This document shows positions 23,401 to 35,346 of a stretch of DNA of 64,000 nt, piece after piece. Every line of letters begins with the position of its first letter. Positions within the stretch are counted from its first letter, which is position 1. The notes under the pieces were generated by a model. That model worked only from the letters and a program-made list of their open reading frames with translations. It had not been told where the DNA came from and ran no database searches. This DNA is from Cycas panzhihuaensis. Its lineage: Eukaryota; Cycadophyta. Both the position numbers and the translations under genes were made by a program. The stretch covers positions 94,247,741 through 94,311,740 of the forward strand of contig CM041465.1 in NCBI GenBank assembly GCA_023213395.1, read 5' to 3'.

Positions 23401-24280
23401 GAGGTGCTGGTCTGACATGAACTACGGTGTATGTGTGACCTTTAGTAGGCCACATCGTGCTAGAACCTGTTTGTCCTCACGAGACATCATCTCCACAAAA
23501 CTCAACATAGCCATCCCTATATTCTTGCGGTTATCTACCACAATAACTGCCTACAAGAATACCCAAAAACTAGTCAGAACCTGTCTAAAACTGCCTACTA
23601 GCCCTTAGGGTTGCCTCTTCCCCCTCTCAGATCAGGATTTGGCTCTCCTTTGGGCTGTCTTTTATTTTTTCAGTCAGTTTAGCTTCACACTGTGCTAAAC
23701 TTACTGCAGAGTTTAGCGTAGGTCCTGCTGCGATTGGGGCCCTGCGATAAAGATCGTGGCACCATGATCTTCATCGTGATGTGAACGTCACCCCCCCAAA
23801 AGGGGGGTTTTCTGCCTAAAAATCCCAAAAATTTGTTCTCTGGTGGGCCTTGCTCCAGCCTACCAGGACCAGGGTTGCCTAATACCCTAGTTCCCCCTCT
23901 CACTAGGTCCAATTCAGACTCTAGGAGATCGTTATTCATCCTTAAGGGGCCAAAAACTACCTCAAAAACTAATAAAAAGCAACGAAATTTAAGGTACAAA
24001 ATAGGGTTGGGTTTAGATGATCCACTCACTGGATTTGATCTCGCCACGACCATCTCGTCTCCCTAGTCCTACTGGCTGCCTCCGCATCCCGATCCAATAA
24101 TCGGATCTCCTCTTGCGTATCTCTGAATTCAGGTAGCGCTCTGCTGCATGAGGGAAGGGCTCTGAACCGTTCGCAAGCCCGTGAAAATGAATTCCATTTT
24201 CATCGACTTTCCTTATATAGGCGGGGGGCCCAATGGGCACTTCCTCCATTTCTATCGTCGTGACAGCCCTCAGGGACATC
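23401..24280 (-). pseudogene. 5' part of the gypsy #2 3'-ORF or its leader
   Basis: Two - strand frames (23685-24053 and 24013-24279) carry Pro/Gly-rich and basic sequence with no domain I recognise. They follow a TATA box at 24212 and precede the mobile-domain block. They may encode a poorly conserved N-terminus or be untranslated. Confidence 0.3.
24212..24219 (-). promoter_or_regulatory. TATA-like box upstream of the mobile-domain ORF
   Basis: The - strand reads GCCTATATAAGGAAAG in a GC-rich setting about 860 bp upstream of the recognisable mobile-domain block. It could be an internal promoter for the extra ORF, or an LTR promoter if an LTR edge is hidden here. Confidence 0.4.
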
Positions 24281-24794
24281 CTTCATCCCTGATTATCATT
24301 CCCTTCTGGTCCGGGCTCTCATTTCGCCCCTCTCGCCTCCATTTCGCTCATCTTCACAGGCATATTTATGGCGCTTGTTCGTCTACTTTCACGAGGTCCC
24401 TTCTATCTCGTTTTGCGTGCCACCTCCGTATATACCTAAGTTTATACTCGTCTAGCTCGTTTCACTATCCTAGATCTATTTTTTCCGCCCATTCGCACCT
24501 CTGGGGCTCCAAAAAGGAGTGTCCCCTCCATTTAGGACTGCTTTTTACTTCCTTAAGCAGTCTTTTTGCACCTCAAAATGGCCTTTTCGCCGCCCGCTCT
24601 CTCCAAGTGGTCGGATAGTCTACTCCCCCATTAGGTAGCCTCATTATCGGGTCCTCCTGCCCTTCATGGCCTTCATTATCAACTGTTCAAGCCCCTCACA
24701 GTTACTCCATATCATTGTGTCCCCTCGACACCACTGACTTTGTCACATTTCATCTACTGAGACATTTTTCCTTTCATTCATGGCACTTCTCATC
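24281..24794. other. Junction between gypsy #2 and #3, no gene recognised
   Basis: C/T-rich + strand sequence. An open + strand frame (24181-24618) runs antisense over the TATA region and shows no domain. The switch from - strand element #2 to + strand element #3 falls somewhere here, but I cannot place it. Confidence 0.35.
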
Positions 24795-24867
24795 TTTACC
24801 GATGGCGGAAGTCGTGGTAACCCCGATCCTTCTACTACCACATGGATTCTCTGTGACCCTTCCAGAC

Positions 24868-24872
24868 ACGAT
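24868..24872. repeat. Target-site duplication of copia B (left)
   Basis: ACGAT directly left of the element; the identical ACGAT follows it at 32539-32543. Confidence 0.9.
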
Positions 24873-25184
24873 TGAAGGAAGGATGGATCTAGGAGATAAA
24901 TCACTCACATGCACACAATGACAACGGAGAATGAAAAAGCAGATGAAATAAGATATCAGAGCAAGCTTAGAGGTGAGAATGAATAATGACTCCCTCCTTG
25001 AGATTTCACCTTTTATTATTGAGGGTGAGCATTAGGGTTAGGATTTTCCCGCCTAATGACATGAACCCGAAATTACATCTAAATGTACATAAAGTATATT
25101 TCATTAAGAGACTAATGCTAATAGTATATCCTAAGGTCACATAATTAATCTGCATAAATGACCTTGATTCATTAACCTCTTTCA
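24873..25184 (-). repeat. 3' LTR of copia B
   Basis: 312 bp, bordered on the right by AT and the C7 polypurine-tract complement. Confidence 0.92.
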
Positions 25185-25629
25185 ATCCCCCCCTTAATGG
25201 TGGAAGGTCATTTTTAGAAAATCTATTCTATGAGGTCTTTATTTGAGCCTCATTATTACATTGAAATTCTAAATGACACTTTTGTGAAAAAACCCTCATG
25301 GGGAATAAAAACCCACGAACTTTCTAAGATTTATAGCCCTTTTTATAAATCAAAATGGCTAAGGTGGCTCTTTGATGTAGCCTGATAGCTAAGTAACTTA
25401 AATGTGTAGCTTAATCTGTAAAGTCTCCATATACTGTTTGGTCATCCCTTATACCCTTTTGGGTTTTCACAGGTTCTGATTTTTCAAAACAAATATGACC
25501 CTTATCCTTTTGTGCCCACATGGAGTTTTCACAAAGAGGATAGAGGAGAGACTTACTCTTATTCTTCTACGCCCATAAGGGGTTTTCATGAAAAGAATAG
25601 AGTATGATGATCCTATTGCTATCTTCTTT

Positions 25630-28600
25630 GATCAATCGAAGATGGAGGCCCTAAGGCCGAGCTGCCTTTGGAACTATTTAAACTTCACCCTTTGCAGCGG
25701 TTTGGTGAAGATATCGACCACTTGATCTGCTGTGGGATAGTAATCTAATTGAATTATGCTATCATGAACAAGTTCCCTAATCATGTGGACTTTCATACTT
25801 ATATGTTTGGTACGATCGTGAAATATAAGATTTTTCACCATGCAAATTGATGATTAATTATCCACATGAAGACTCATAGGACTTGTTTAGGTGATATTCA
25901 ATGTTTTCAATAATTTTCTTAGCCATATCACCTCTTTACTAATCTCAGAAGCAACAATGTATTCAGCTTCAGCAGTTGAATCTGTAACTATATTCTGCCA
26001 TTTGGATCTCCATGATATTGGTGCTATTCCAAGAAATGTTACATACCCAAACGTAGATCTTCCTGTATCTTTATCACCTACAAAGTCTGAGTCTGTGTAT
26101 GTAGAAAGCTTGAAGTATGAATTAGGTTTATACAACAGACCATATTTATTGGTCATTTTAAGGTATCTTAATACTCGCACTACTGCCTGCCAATGATTCT
26201 GCTTAGGATTTATCATGTAAGAAGCAATAATACCGAAAGAGTGTATAATATCTGGCCTTGTATTGGTAGTGTAGATGAGACTACCTATAAGTTTCCTGTA
26301 GAGTATTGCGTCTACCTCCCTAGTGTCACCTTCAGCTGAGAGTTTGGTGTTAGGATCCATAGGTAACATCAATGGTCAAGCATCTTGCAACTGAAACTTG
26401 GTTAGAAGATCATTGATGTATTTTTCTTGGGAGAGGAAAATTTTTCTATTCTTTTGTGTTACTTCAATTCCCAAGTAATATTTCATCAAACCGAGGTTAA
26501 ACAATTCAAACGTTTTGCCAAGGTCCTTTTTCAACTGGCTTATTGCCTGTTCAGTATTACCCGTTACTAGCATGTCATCCACAAAGATTATGAGATAAGT
26601 GACTTTATCCTTATGGCGCTTGATGAATAACATTGCATCAATATCTTGATAGTCACAAACCTCGTATCCAAGTTACCTCATCCTTTCAGACAACTTAGCA
26701 AACCAAGCACGAGGGGCTTGTTTAAGGCCATACAAGGACTTTCTAAGCCTGCAAACCTTATGCTCTTGACCTTCGATCTTATATCCTTCTGGCTAAGCCA
26801 TGTAAATTTCTCTTTAAGATCTCCATTGAGAAACACAGTCTTAATATCGAGTTGGTGGATTTTCTAACCCTATTGAGTAGCCAAGGCCACAAGAGTTCTA
26901 ATTATAGGCCACTTGGTTGTAGGTGCAAAGACTTTAGTGTAGTCGATACCTTCCCTTTATGTAAATCTTTTAGCTACCAACCTCGCCTTGTGTTTTTCAA
27001 GGGTGCTGTCTGATCTATATTTGTTTTTGAACACCCATTTATTTTGAACTACCTTTCTGTCAAGTGGTAGATCAACGAGCTCCCATGTACTATTCTTAAT
27101 AAGAAATTGGTACTCTTCATTCATGGCGTTTCTCCAAGCTGTATGCTTTACAACTTCTTGGTATGTTAAGGGCTCTTCATTAAGAGTAAGGTGCAATTCT
27201 ATTGGTTCAAGCTCAGTATATAATGTTTCCTGCATCCTTACTCTATAGGTACTTCAAGTGCCAGTTTTACCCACCTCATCTGGTCGTATGTCATTATTGC
27301 GCTGGAGGGCTTCTCAAGATCCTCAAGTTGGGAATGATGTCCTCATTTCCCTAACTTCTTGGTTTTTATTATGTTCGTTAAAATGATTATTTTGTGAGGA
27401 GGATGTTGATGTGTCTAAGGAAGATGGTCCCTCTACCACTGTTTTGCCTTTGTCAACTGAAGGTGGAGAGGATGGTTCTTCTATAATGGCTTTGCCTTTG
27501 TCAACTCTGTTATCTTCAAAAGATGGTGTTGGATGTGCACTCATTGGTTCAGAGTCACAACTTGTATCCTCCAAGGTTCTATTGTCAGCTTCCAACATTT
27601 GGAGTAATTTATGTCTATTCCCCCCCTCCCCCCTAAATTTTGGAATCTGAACATCATACTTGATAACATTATTGTAGCAGTGTGAGGGTACTATGGAGTT
27701 TAATTTAAGTAACTAATCCTCTATCTCCACAAAAACGACATCTCTGGTAACGATGATTTTTTGTTGTGAAGGTATGAAGACCTTATACCCTTTCTTATCC
27801 ATAGGGTATCCAACAAAGATGCCTTTAAGTGCCCTTGGCTGGAGTTTATTTCAATCTACATCCAGAATATGGGCATAGCATGTAGAGCCAAATTTTCTAA
27901 AGTAGTGAACAATAGGGTCTTGTCCTGACCACTTTTCATTAGGTGATTGTACTTCCTTTGATGGGCTAATAGCATTGATACAATAAATAACTGTCTAGAT
28001 TGCTTTAGCCCATAGATAGGCAGGTATATTTTTATATATTAACATAGCACAAGCCATGTTCATGATTGTCCTATTCATACACTTCGCAACTCCATTTTAC
28101 TGTGGGGTACCTGCTACTGTTGTTTGATGCTTGATGCCATTGTCTCGAAGGTAGCTTTCAAACTCATGTGAGGTATATTCGCCACCATTATCAGTTCAAA
28201 GACATTTGAGTTGATAACCTAACTCTTTTTCAGTGAGGGCTTTGAATTCCTTAAATATACGAAATGCTTCATCTTTCTTGTGTAGAAAAGCTACCCATAC
28301 TTTTCTAGTAAAATCATCAATGAAAGAGATGTAATATAACTTGCCCTTTAGTGAAGGAATGGGCATTGGCTTGCACAAATCAGAGTGTACCAATTGTAAT
28401 GGATGGCTCGATTTCTACTAACTTTTGGGAAAGGGTTGTCGATGAGATTTGGTAATGATACAAGCTTCACATTTAAAGGGCTTAGAGGAAACCTTTGGAA
28501 GGTTTGGAAGAGTATTAGAAAAAGCCATAAGTCTATCAATGTGAACATGGCCCATACGAGTATGCCAAAGAGCTTCTGGTGATAACATTAGATGGGTCAA

Positions 28601-29250
28601 GATGGAATTAAATGTAAATTCTTCATCGGCACAAGGGCTTTGGGCACAATGGGCTTCAGAAGATGGAGAGTCATTCAGTCAAAAGAGTTTGCCAGAGAGA
28701 TATCCAGTCAAAACCACCTAATTAGTTGGAGGGTGAATGACCTTAAGAGTCTAGTCATTTGTGGTTACACTCAGATCAAATCCACAAGAAACAAGTGTGG
28801 ATAAAGAGAGTAGGTTTTGTTTGAGATTAGGTATGTATAAGACATCAAGCAATGTAAAATCTTCTAAGCCTAGGAGTTTTAGGCAAATGTTGTCAATTCC
28901 TTCAATAGGTTGTTGTGATTTATCAGCCATGTGAATAACTCCATGAACATTTGAGTCAAATGTTTGATATAGACTGCGATTTCATGTCATATGTTGAGTT
29001 GCTCCTGTGTCCATGATCCACTACCCATCGATTGAAGCCACAATATTGGCAATTCCAATAGGGCTTGGCATTGGTGAAGGGAATTCACAAGCGATATATC
29101 CACACCGAGCTTCAAAGTATCTCTTTGATTGGTCAATGGCATTTGATGCTGAAGATCTCTCAATTCTTTAAATATGTTCTTGTACAAAACCTGCACCACT
29201 AAAGGATTCTTCACAAGTTTCTTTAACATTATGAGCTCCATGTTTTGGTT
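25630..29250 (-). pseudogene. copia B pol: protease, integrase, RT, RNase H (decayed)
   Basis: RNase H: 25887-26372 (LIYTTNTRPDIIHS, STFGYVTFLGIAPISWRSK, STAEAEYIVASE). RT: 26376-27235, with the catalytic IIFVDDMLVTGN intact and WRNAMNEEYQFL / KHKARLVAK at the N-terminal side. Linker: 27323-27660, with Ser/Pro repeats and a C7-T-C6 run. Integrase: the core near 28196-28393 starts VHSDLC and FIDDFTRKVW; the zinc region is 28418-28600 (EALWHTRMGHVHIDR). Protease: near 28990-29030 it reads WIMDTGAT, keeping D-T-G. Stops and shifts between all of these make the polyprotein unreadable. Confidence 0.88.
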
Positions 29251-30220
29251 GGAACTTGGCCAACTTACAAGTGGCAGTTCTGCAATCTTTTGCTAAGTGT
29301 CCTTTACGGTTACATCGATCACATATAATGGTTTGATTACTAGTCCATGAAGAAGTACTAGTTTGGCCTGACTGTCTTACTCTTTGTTGAGGTGGCCCTT
29401 GGCCTTGAAACTATCGAGGTTGTGATTGAGGGTTTGATTAACCTTGTGGACAATTTCCCACATTTCTTTCTCTTCCTCTTGCTCGATTATTTCCTATGCC
29501 ATGAGAGTGACCTTGATTTTTTGTATAGCAAACTTCTTCTTCTACCTCAAAGGCTGCATCTGGAAGAGAGTCAGAGGCTACAAAGTTTATATCAAAGGTT
29601 TTATCAAATTCTATAAACTTCTCGGCAAGTGCTTCGAAGTTGAGTGTCTTCAATATTCCACTAAATTGAAGACTTTCAAACAAGTTTTTATAATCAGGGA
29701 TATATAAATATGACTGGATCAAAAATGCCCAAGTGATGCATTGGGTCTTAAAGTCTTTGTCAATTGCCTGTTTGATTGGTCGAAGGAGATTTATTGTCTC
29801 ATGAGCATGTCCCTTCTGCATTTTTAATTTGTTCATTTTCAAAACAAGATGAACAAATTTTAAATCTGACTTTATATCAAAGTTCTTTCTAAGAACTTCT
29901 AGGACCTTCTAGGCTGTATCATGTTCATTTTTGTTTATCAAGTTGTGCAAGGAGTGATCAATGACCAACAAAATTCTTGCACGAATCTTTTTATCATCTA
30001 TCTCCCATTATAGTTTAGTTGTAGCATCTGTAGGAGTTGTTGGGGCAGATCCACTTGAAGCAACTGTTGTAGCCGTTACTGGTATGTTGGGTGTAGGTTA
30101 TAAGTGGGCTCTCCAAAGGCCTTCATACTTTGTAGCATTTTTAATTCTAGTGTACCATATATCCCAATTTTCTTTACCTTTCAATATGCAATTAACATTT
30201 TACTTGAATTGAGATGACAT
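29251..30220 (-). pseudogene. copia B gag (decayed)
   Basis: The start at 30220 is set by alignment with copy C. The main frame (29438-29842) includes KMNKLKMQKGHAHETINLL and the C-terminal half. The zinc knuckle near 29300-29340 is intact: C-D-R-C-N-R-K-G-H-L-A-K-D-C (CX2CX4HX4C). Stops separate the N-terminal part. Confidence 0.8.
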
Positions 30221-32226
30221 GGTGATGATGAAGAAGTAGAAGAGATGATAGAAGTATGTGTCATTGACACGTGTGGCTAGTACACATTGTATAGCAAGGA
30301 TGTAGAAATGATTGTTATGATGAGAAGCAAGCAATGATTAACTATTTTTCAACAATTATATAAAAAATAAATATAAGTAATGATACAAGAATGAGGCATA
30401 ATATAGAGCTGGCAAAGAGTGATGATGTATCATGCCACTAACCTCTCACTTATGTCCAAATGTAGGTAAGGTTTTGATGCCTAAGACTTCTAGTATACGA
30501 TTAGAGCCTTCACCCACGATATCCGCTCTTGTGTTTGGTGATGAAATCTAAGTCACAGTGGAGCCCAGGTACTCCTAGTCCTCACCCAGTTCACCAATGA
30601 GTAGCTATATACCTCCTCCGAAGAGTCAAACGATACTGCATATCCCACGGCTATGACAGATATTGGACCAGGTTAATTTTAATCCTACATTAAGGTTTTC
30701 AGTTTTCCTGGGTGGTTATCAGGATTATCCCTAATTGGAGGTCGTAGGTATGGCTAACCTGTCCCTCCACCACTATTCCGGTTAAGACCAGACCCAGTAT
30801 GAAACTCACACCTCCCTTAGGGCCTAGACTTTAGCCAACCTTGGTCTATTTCAACCAAGGCGAGTATGCACATAAGTTAAGAACTGGTGGTATAGATTGT
30901 ACGGATGAGATTCCTTTTAGGAATAGTGTAAGATATTTCCGTATAACTGAAAACTGAAATAGAAACTTGCCAAATGTGCTTGCTTGCTTTTCGTGCTTGC
31001 TTTATTGTTGTTGATGCTTTTGTGATGCTTTGTTGTTGTTGTTGCTTTTATGATGCTTTATTGTTGTTGCTACTTTGGTGATGCTTTATGCTATGTGTGC
31101 AAATAGAAAAGCATGCTAGATTTAGCAGGGGAACCGGATATTGCTTCCAATCCAAGATTTCCCTTGCTTTAGTACAATGTTTCCAAATATAATTTTGGAA
31201 GTTTTGATACAAAAGCCACAATGGGCTAAAAATCAGATCAACTTGCCACTAAAATGATGATTTTTCTAAATCTATATACATGCTATTTTGCCATATTTTG
31301 TGATATTTTCACAAAATTTACAAATAATGATAAATGGACAAATTTTTAGAAATTATAAATATGAAGGCCTAAATGATGAAATCTGAATTTATAACAGAAG
31401 GAAAAACTATTCAGAATGTCGTTTCTAATAGATTTATGAAGTCAGATTTTAGAAAAGACACAAAAATATTTCTGCTCGAAAACAGACCAAAGTAAAATCA
31501 TGCCAGATCAACTGTCTTAGAATTTAGACTTCAATATGTCAAAAGTTTTGTTTTGACATGTACATTAACTTTCCCTTCTACACCATCTATAAAATCTGCC
31601 AAAAACTTGCCCAAAATGCCCTTGCAAGGTCCTTTGTAGGGTTGAGTAGGTAAAATCAGCAACTGTGAGAAAACTGCATAGATCTCACTAACCAGTGGAT
31701 GAAATTTTATGAGATTTATCTTAAAATGATCTTAAGACATAAATGTACTAGATCCCTTAATAAAACTTTCATATCTTCAGCTTATAATTGAAGGATTTCA
31801 TTAGAAAAAGTGCTTTAAATCACTTATCACAAAATTTACCCTTTTTGTCACAGCCAAAACTCACTATTTCAAGCTGAATCTGAAGTTACTTAAGAAGACA
31901 AAAAAATCCTCTAGTGAAGGTGACCTTGTATGCCAAATTTTATTAAATTCTGAGATGGTCGAAGTTTTATGAAATATTCAACCTTTAATGCTTCCAGGAC
32001 TGTCCTAGCAGCTAAATGGCTTCAAAAACCTATACTCTTCACCTCTAAATTTCTGCGCACATGGACAAAGTAGCAACATGCAAAATACTATAATTTTATA
32101 CTCTCAAGATGTAAAAAAAATAAGGAATGCACTCTTAATACTTCACATTGAAGGTGAAGAAGAGGCAAAATGACTCCATGCAAGTGGAATGGAGTGAATA
32201 GATCCCCTTCTAGCTCTGATACCACA
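30221..32226 (-). other. Long untranslated leader of copia B
   Basis: About 2.0 kb of leader, alignable with A and C. Near 31000-31100 a unit containing GTTGTTG and GTGATGCTTT is repeated about three times; A and C have a single unit there. Confidence 0.6.
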
Positions 32227-32538
32227 TGAAGGAAGGATGGATCTAGGAGATAAATCACCCACATACACACAATGGCAATGGAGAATGAAAAAGAAAATGA
32301 AATAAGATATGAGAGCAAGCTTGGAGGTGGGAATGAATAATTACTCCCTCCTTGAGATTTCACCTTTTATTATTAAGGATGAGCATTAAGATTAGGATTT
32401 TTCTGCCTAATGACATGAACCTGAAATTACATCTAAATGCACATAAAGTATATTTTATTAAGAGACTAATGCTAATAGTATATCCTAAGGTCACATAATT
32501 AATCTACACAAATGACCTTGATTCATTAACCTCTTTCA
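32227..32538 (-). repeat. 5' LTR of copia B
   Basis: 312 bp, bordered on the left by the initiator-Met primer site (32213-32224). Confidence 0.92.
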
Positions 32539-33250
32539 ACGATTTCCTACGTTCTAGAATCTTCCTTCCACGGCTGTTATTGAGGCTCTCGCTAATGCGA
32601 TTCATTTCTACCACAGACCTATCGTTCTCTTTTATGACTCCTAGGTTACGGTGTCCCATCTCACCCAAGTCTACCAGGTGCGATGCCCACACTTGAGAGC
32701 CCTTGCTTTGACCGCTAGGTCCCTATTAGCTTGTTTTTCGTCTATCAACATCTGACACATCCCTTGGGCCCTCAACGCTAAGGTGGACAGCCTTGTATGC
32801 TTCATCCTTGAGCATCGCCTACCTCTTCTTGATGACCCCTCTGAGAGACTTGTTTGGTTGCCTAGGCACCCAACTCTCGGGTCGTCTTGCACTTCACATC
32901 GCGATTCGTTCGCACCTCCAAAAGTCATCTGCTAATGAGGTTAAATTATGGCGACCATCAGGTTTATTCATTCACCTTTTTTTGTTATCATCATATATTT
33001 CCCTTGCACTCCTACGATGGGGGCATCCCCCTCATTCCACTACGTTTTCCAGTCGACTCCAGAGTGGCACGTGGACAGTCTATATGTTATCTCCACTCTT
33101 GTTCCCATATCCATACGTTCTGCCACGACACTCACAAGCACCCTTGGCTCTTACCATGATTATGATTGTTGTATATACATATGTTACTAACAGTGTTGTT
33201 GTCAGCATTCGCCATTGCGTTGTGCTTCCAAGCAGTGAGGCTCTACTGCC

Positions 33251-33260
33251 AAGGGGTTAA
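33251..33260 (+). other. Polypurine tract of gypsy #3
   Basis: AAGGGGTTAA just ahead of the LTR start. The equivalent in #2 is AAGGGGGTAG; the flanking TTGCCAAGGGG / CTGCCAAGGGG context is shared. Confidence 0.55.
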
Positions 33261-33952
33261 AGTTTCCCAGCTACTGGGAATGGGTATGGACGGATCGACT
33301 CAGGTAAACGTAGGTATGCTTCTTTCTCCCATCTTAGTCACTTCAGAGATTGTAGATTAAAGCATTGTTTGGATTGCATGATTAATTGGTTCATTTTCAT
33401 GGTTGATTATACATCTTGCTTAATCATGTCACATGCCCCTAGCTTATGATGACCCGCGGGACCTGCCTCTCTATGAAGCAGGCATCCCCATGGTGCTCTA
33501 CAACCCTCTGCATCACCTCCATGTCGCCTCAAGCTTCAACCAACTCGTGTGATCTGCTCACACCTTTGTCATAGGTATTATATACCCATTTCTAGCATTT
33601 TTAGGGAGCCCTACCTCTTGATGCCCTATCTAGTTTAGCCCATTTGCTCACTTGGACTTTCCTCAGCCACTTGGGCAGGAGGCCCAACCCCTCCTACACC
33701 TAGGGTACCCTCTTCTAGGGCCCCCAAGACCCTTATTTCTCTTTTTATCACATTCTAGCCCCGCACCACTGCAAACTTAGTAGTACCATAAAGTTTGCCA
33801 CGGTACCACAAGTTTACCGTGGTGCGACTGTTTACCATAGTTTTTTTAATCTTCCATGGTAATTCTCATATTTTTTGCAAAATTACCAGGTGGATTAGTT
33901 GCTAAAAAAGCTCCAACCTAATCCTAATCGCTCGATTAGGGCTAGGGTTGGG

Positions 33953-33958
33953 TATAAA
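33953..33958 (+). promoter_or_regulatory. TATA box of gypsy #3 LTR
   Basis: TATAAA within GGGTATAAAGCCC, matching GGGTATAAAACCC in copy #1. It is about 690 bp into the LTR in both. Confidence 0.65.
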
Positions 33959-35228
33959 GCCCAAAAATCCTTATTTTTGTGTCTCTTCTATCACCTCTTC
34001 TAGCTCTCTTCTCCTCTTCTCACATGAATGCTCTATAAAAATGCCTGCAACATTTGAGTTTTTGACGTACTAGCCTGAGATCCGCCTATTGCATCACTGG
34101 TTTGTGGTAGCAAACTCCTCAACCAATGCCTCCGAGCAAGGATCCACGCCTAGGTGTGGCCTCCACACTCTTCCTTTAGATTTCAATAAGGATATCCCTC
34201 CTGCAACTAAGAGACACCCTGTAAGCTCTCCAAACCTGTTATCTTTCACTATCTACAAGAGCAGACCTACTCCCCACACAACCTAACAGGTATTCCTCAT
34301 CATTGTTTCACCCTTTTCCTTATGTTTATCTTGCAAAAGTAAGTTCTTTTAACATATAATTCTTTTCCTTGTGTTTTGTTATATAGAGAAGCATTTTTTC
34401 ATTCATTGTTTCCTGTAATCTTACCATTCCTCATCGTCCCCTGGTTTCTCTCAAGGAGGCTGCGGGAGGGGGTTCATAAGGAGGGTGTGAAAGGAAGCAA
34501 GGCATGATCCATTTCCACTAGGCCTGCTCCTCCAGGGCAAACCCCTTCTCCTCCTTCCTCTCCCTCACTTGTGCCTTTCTTGGACTACTCGAGAGTCCTT
34601 AGGATTGGACCTGCACTGGGTATAAGGGTATGCAGCTCTTGTTGCGTTGATCTCAAGCTTGCACACCCCCTTTTAGGCACCTCTTTCATCCCTAAACAAC
34701 ACCCAATATCCATTCCTAGCTTTGGTATAGCCTATGTTGCAACTTGTTGCCCGTAGAATGTTTGCAACATAGGCAATATCGGTAAAGTTTACAGCATTCA
34801 TTTTCTTTCTTGTATACTTCCCATAGGCTATCCTAATTCGCTACACCCTATACCTAAGGGCAACGTGGAGGTGTATTTGCTAGAGGGCTAGCCATTATGA
34901 GGCTAACCTCCTCTTGCTTGGCACGCGTTGGTGTTTTCCTTAAGGACTTGCAAAGTCATCTTTGGTGGCGAACTAACTAACTTTAAACACTATATTTCAA
35001 CACTTTACTTTTATATTGTTGCATATATATCAGATTTGCATGTTGGCAGCCCCTCTTGGTAGGGCAAAGATCTTTGTGGTTGCAGGTTTTACGGCAGCAC
35101 TTGCAAGGGGAAAGAAATGCTCCGATCTAAGTAAGCCCTTGCTTTCTTTCCTTTCTTCGTTTTCCTGTTTTCTTGCACGGTTATTAGCTTCCTTTTGTCT
35201 TTTCCGTTTTGTTTCTCTTTTCACATAG

Positions 35229-35346
35229 GGAAGGTAAGGAAGCCCCACTCCATCTCTGCTTCAACGACAACTACGTATTAAGCAAAGACTAAAGGACATA
35301 CGTGGCACACAAGCGAAGCTTCTGCATCGGCCACGCGACTTTCTGG
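35229..35346 (+). other. exon-like block inside gypsy #3 LTR
   Basis: CTTTTCACATAG precedes GGAAGGTAAGGAAGCCCC, and the block ends TTTCTGG|GTATGT. Upstream, a frame from about 35040 (LAAPLGRAKIFVV) ends at a GTAAGCC donor. The same arrangement is seen in copy #1 (APLLGREK, then GTAAGCC). Splicing is inferred. Confidence 0.4.

Larger units (their letters stand above)
12300..24280 (-). mobile_element. 3' end of Tat-like gypsy element #2, split by copia A
   Basis: On the - strand the order is a mobile-domain-like ORF (22330-24280), a polypurine tract (22242-22251), then a 3' LTR from 22241 leftward. The LTR continues across copia A (13167-20746) to about 12300. Excluding A, about 2.4 kb of LTR remains. 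Similarity to #1 and #3 is visible at the LTR start, around the eroded TATA box (21335) and at the exon-like block (12501-12646). Gag and pol of this copy are absent. Confidence 0.6.
24873..32538 (-). mobile_element. Copia element B, complete but dead (7666 bp)
   Basis: Two 312-bp LTRs (24873-25184 and 32227-32538) both begin TGAAGGAAGG and end CTCTTTCA. Target duplications acgat are perfect. The polypurine tract is at 25187-25195. The primer site GCTCTGATACCA (the - strand gives TGGTATCAGAGC) is at 32213-32224, a perfect initiator-Met match. By eye the LTRs differ at about 22 positions, between A and C in divergence. The element lies in the RNase H frame of gypsy #3. Confidence 0.95.
24795..32840 (+). 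pseudogene. Second-type RNase H of gypsy #3, interrupted by copia B
   Basis: Left part (24795-24872): FTDGGSRGNP, then W and LCDPS. Right part (from 32539, after removing B and one target copy): AVIEALANAI, PIVLFYDS, then NAKVDSL. These give the four acidic RNase H positions in order: D (FTDGG), E (IEAL), D (FYDS), D (KVDSL). The DGGSRGNP start is that of cellular and archaeal-type RNase H, not the gypsy-internal type. Tat-group retrotransposons are known to carry an added archaeal-type RNase H, which this fits. A frameshift near 32575 and stops such as after FYDS show decay. Confidence 0.6.

Noticed and set aside
24181-24618. 145-codon + strand ORF
   Set aside because: Lies antisense over a TATA box and leader of gypsy #2, with low-complexity Ser/Leu/His composition typical of a chance frame.
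32793-33260. 155-codon + strand ORF
   Set aside because: It overlaps the RNase H of gypsy #3 in another frame and runs through the polypurine tract; no domain.
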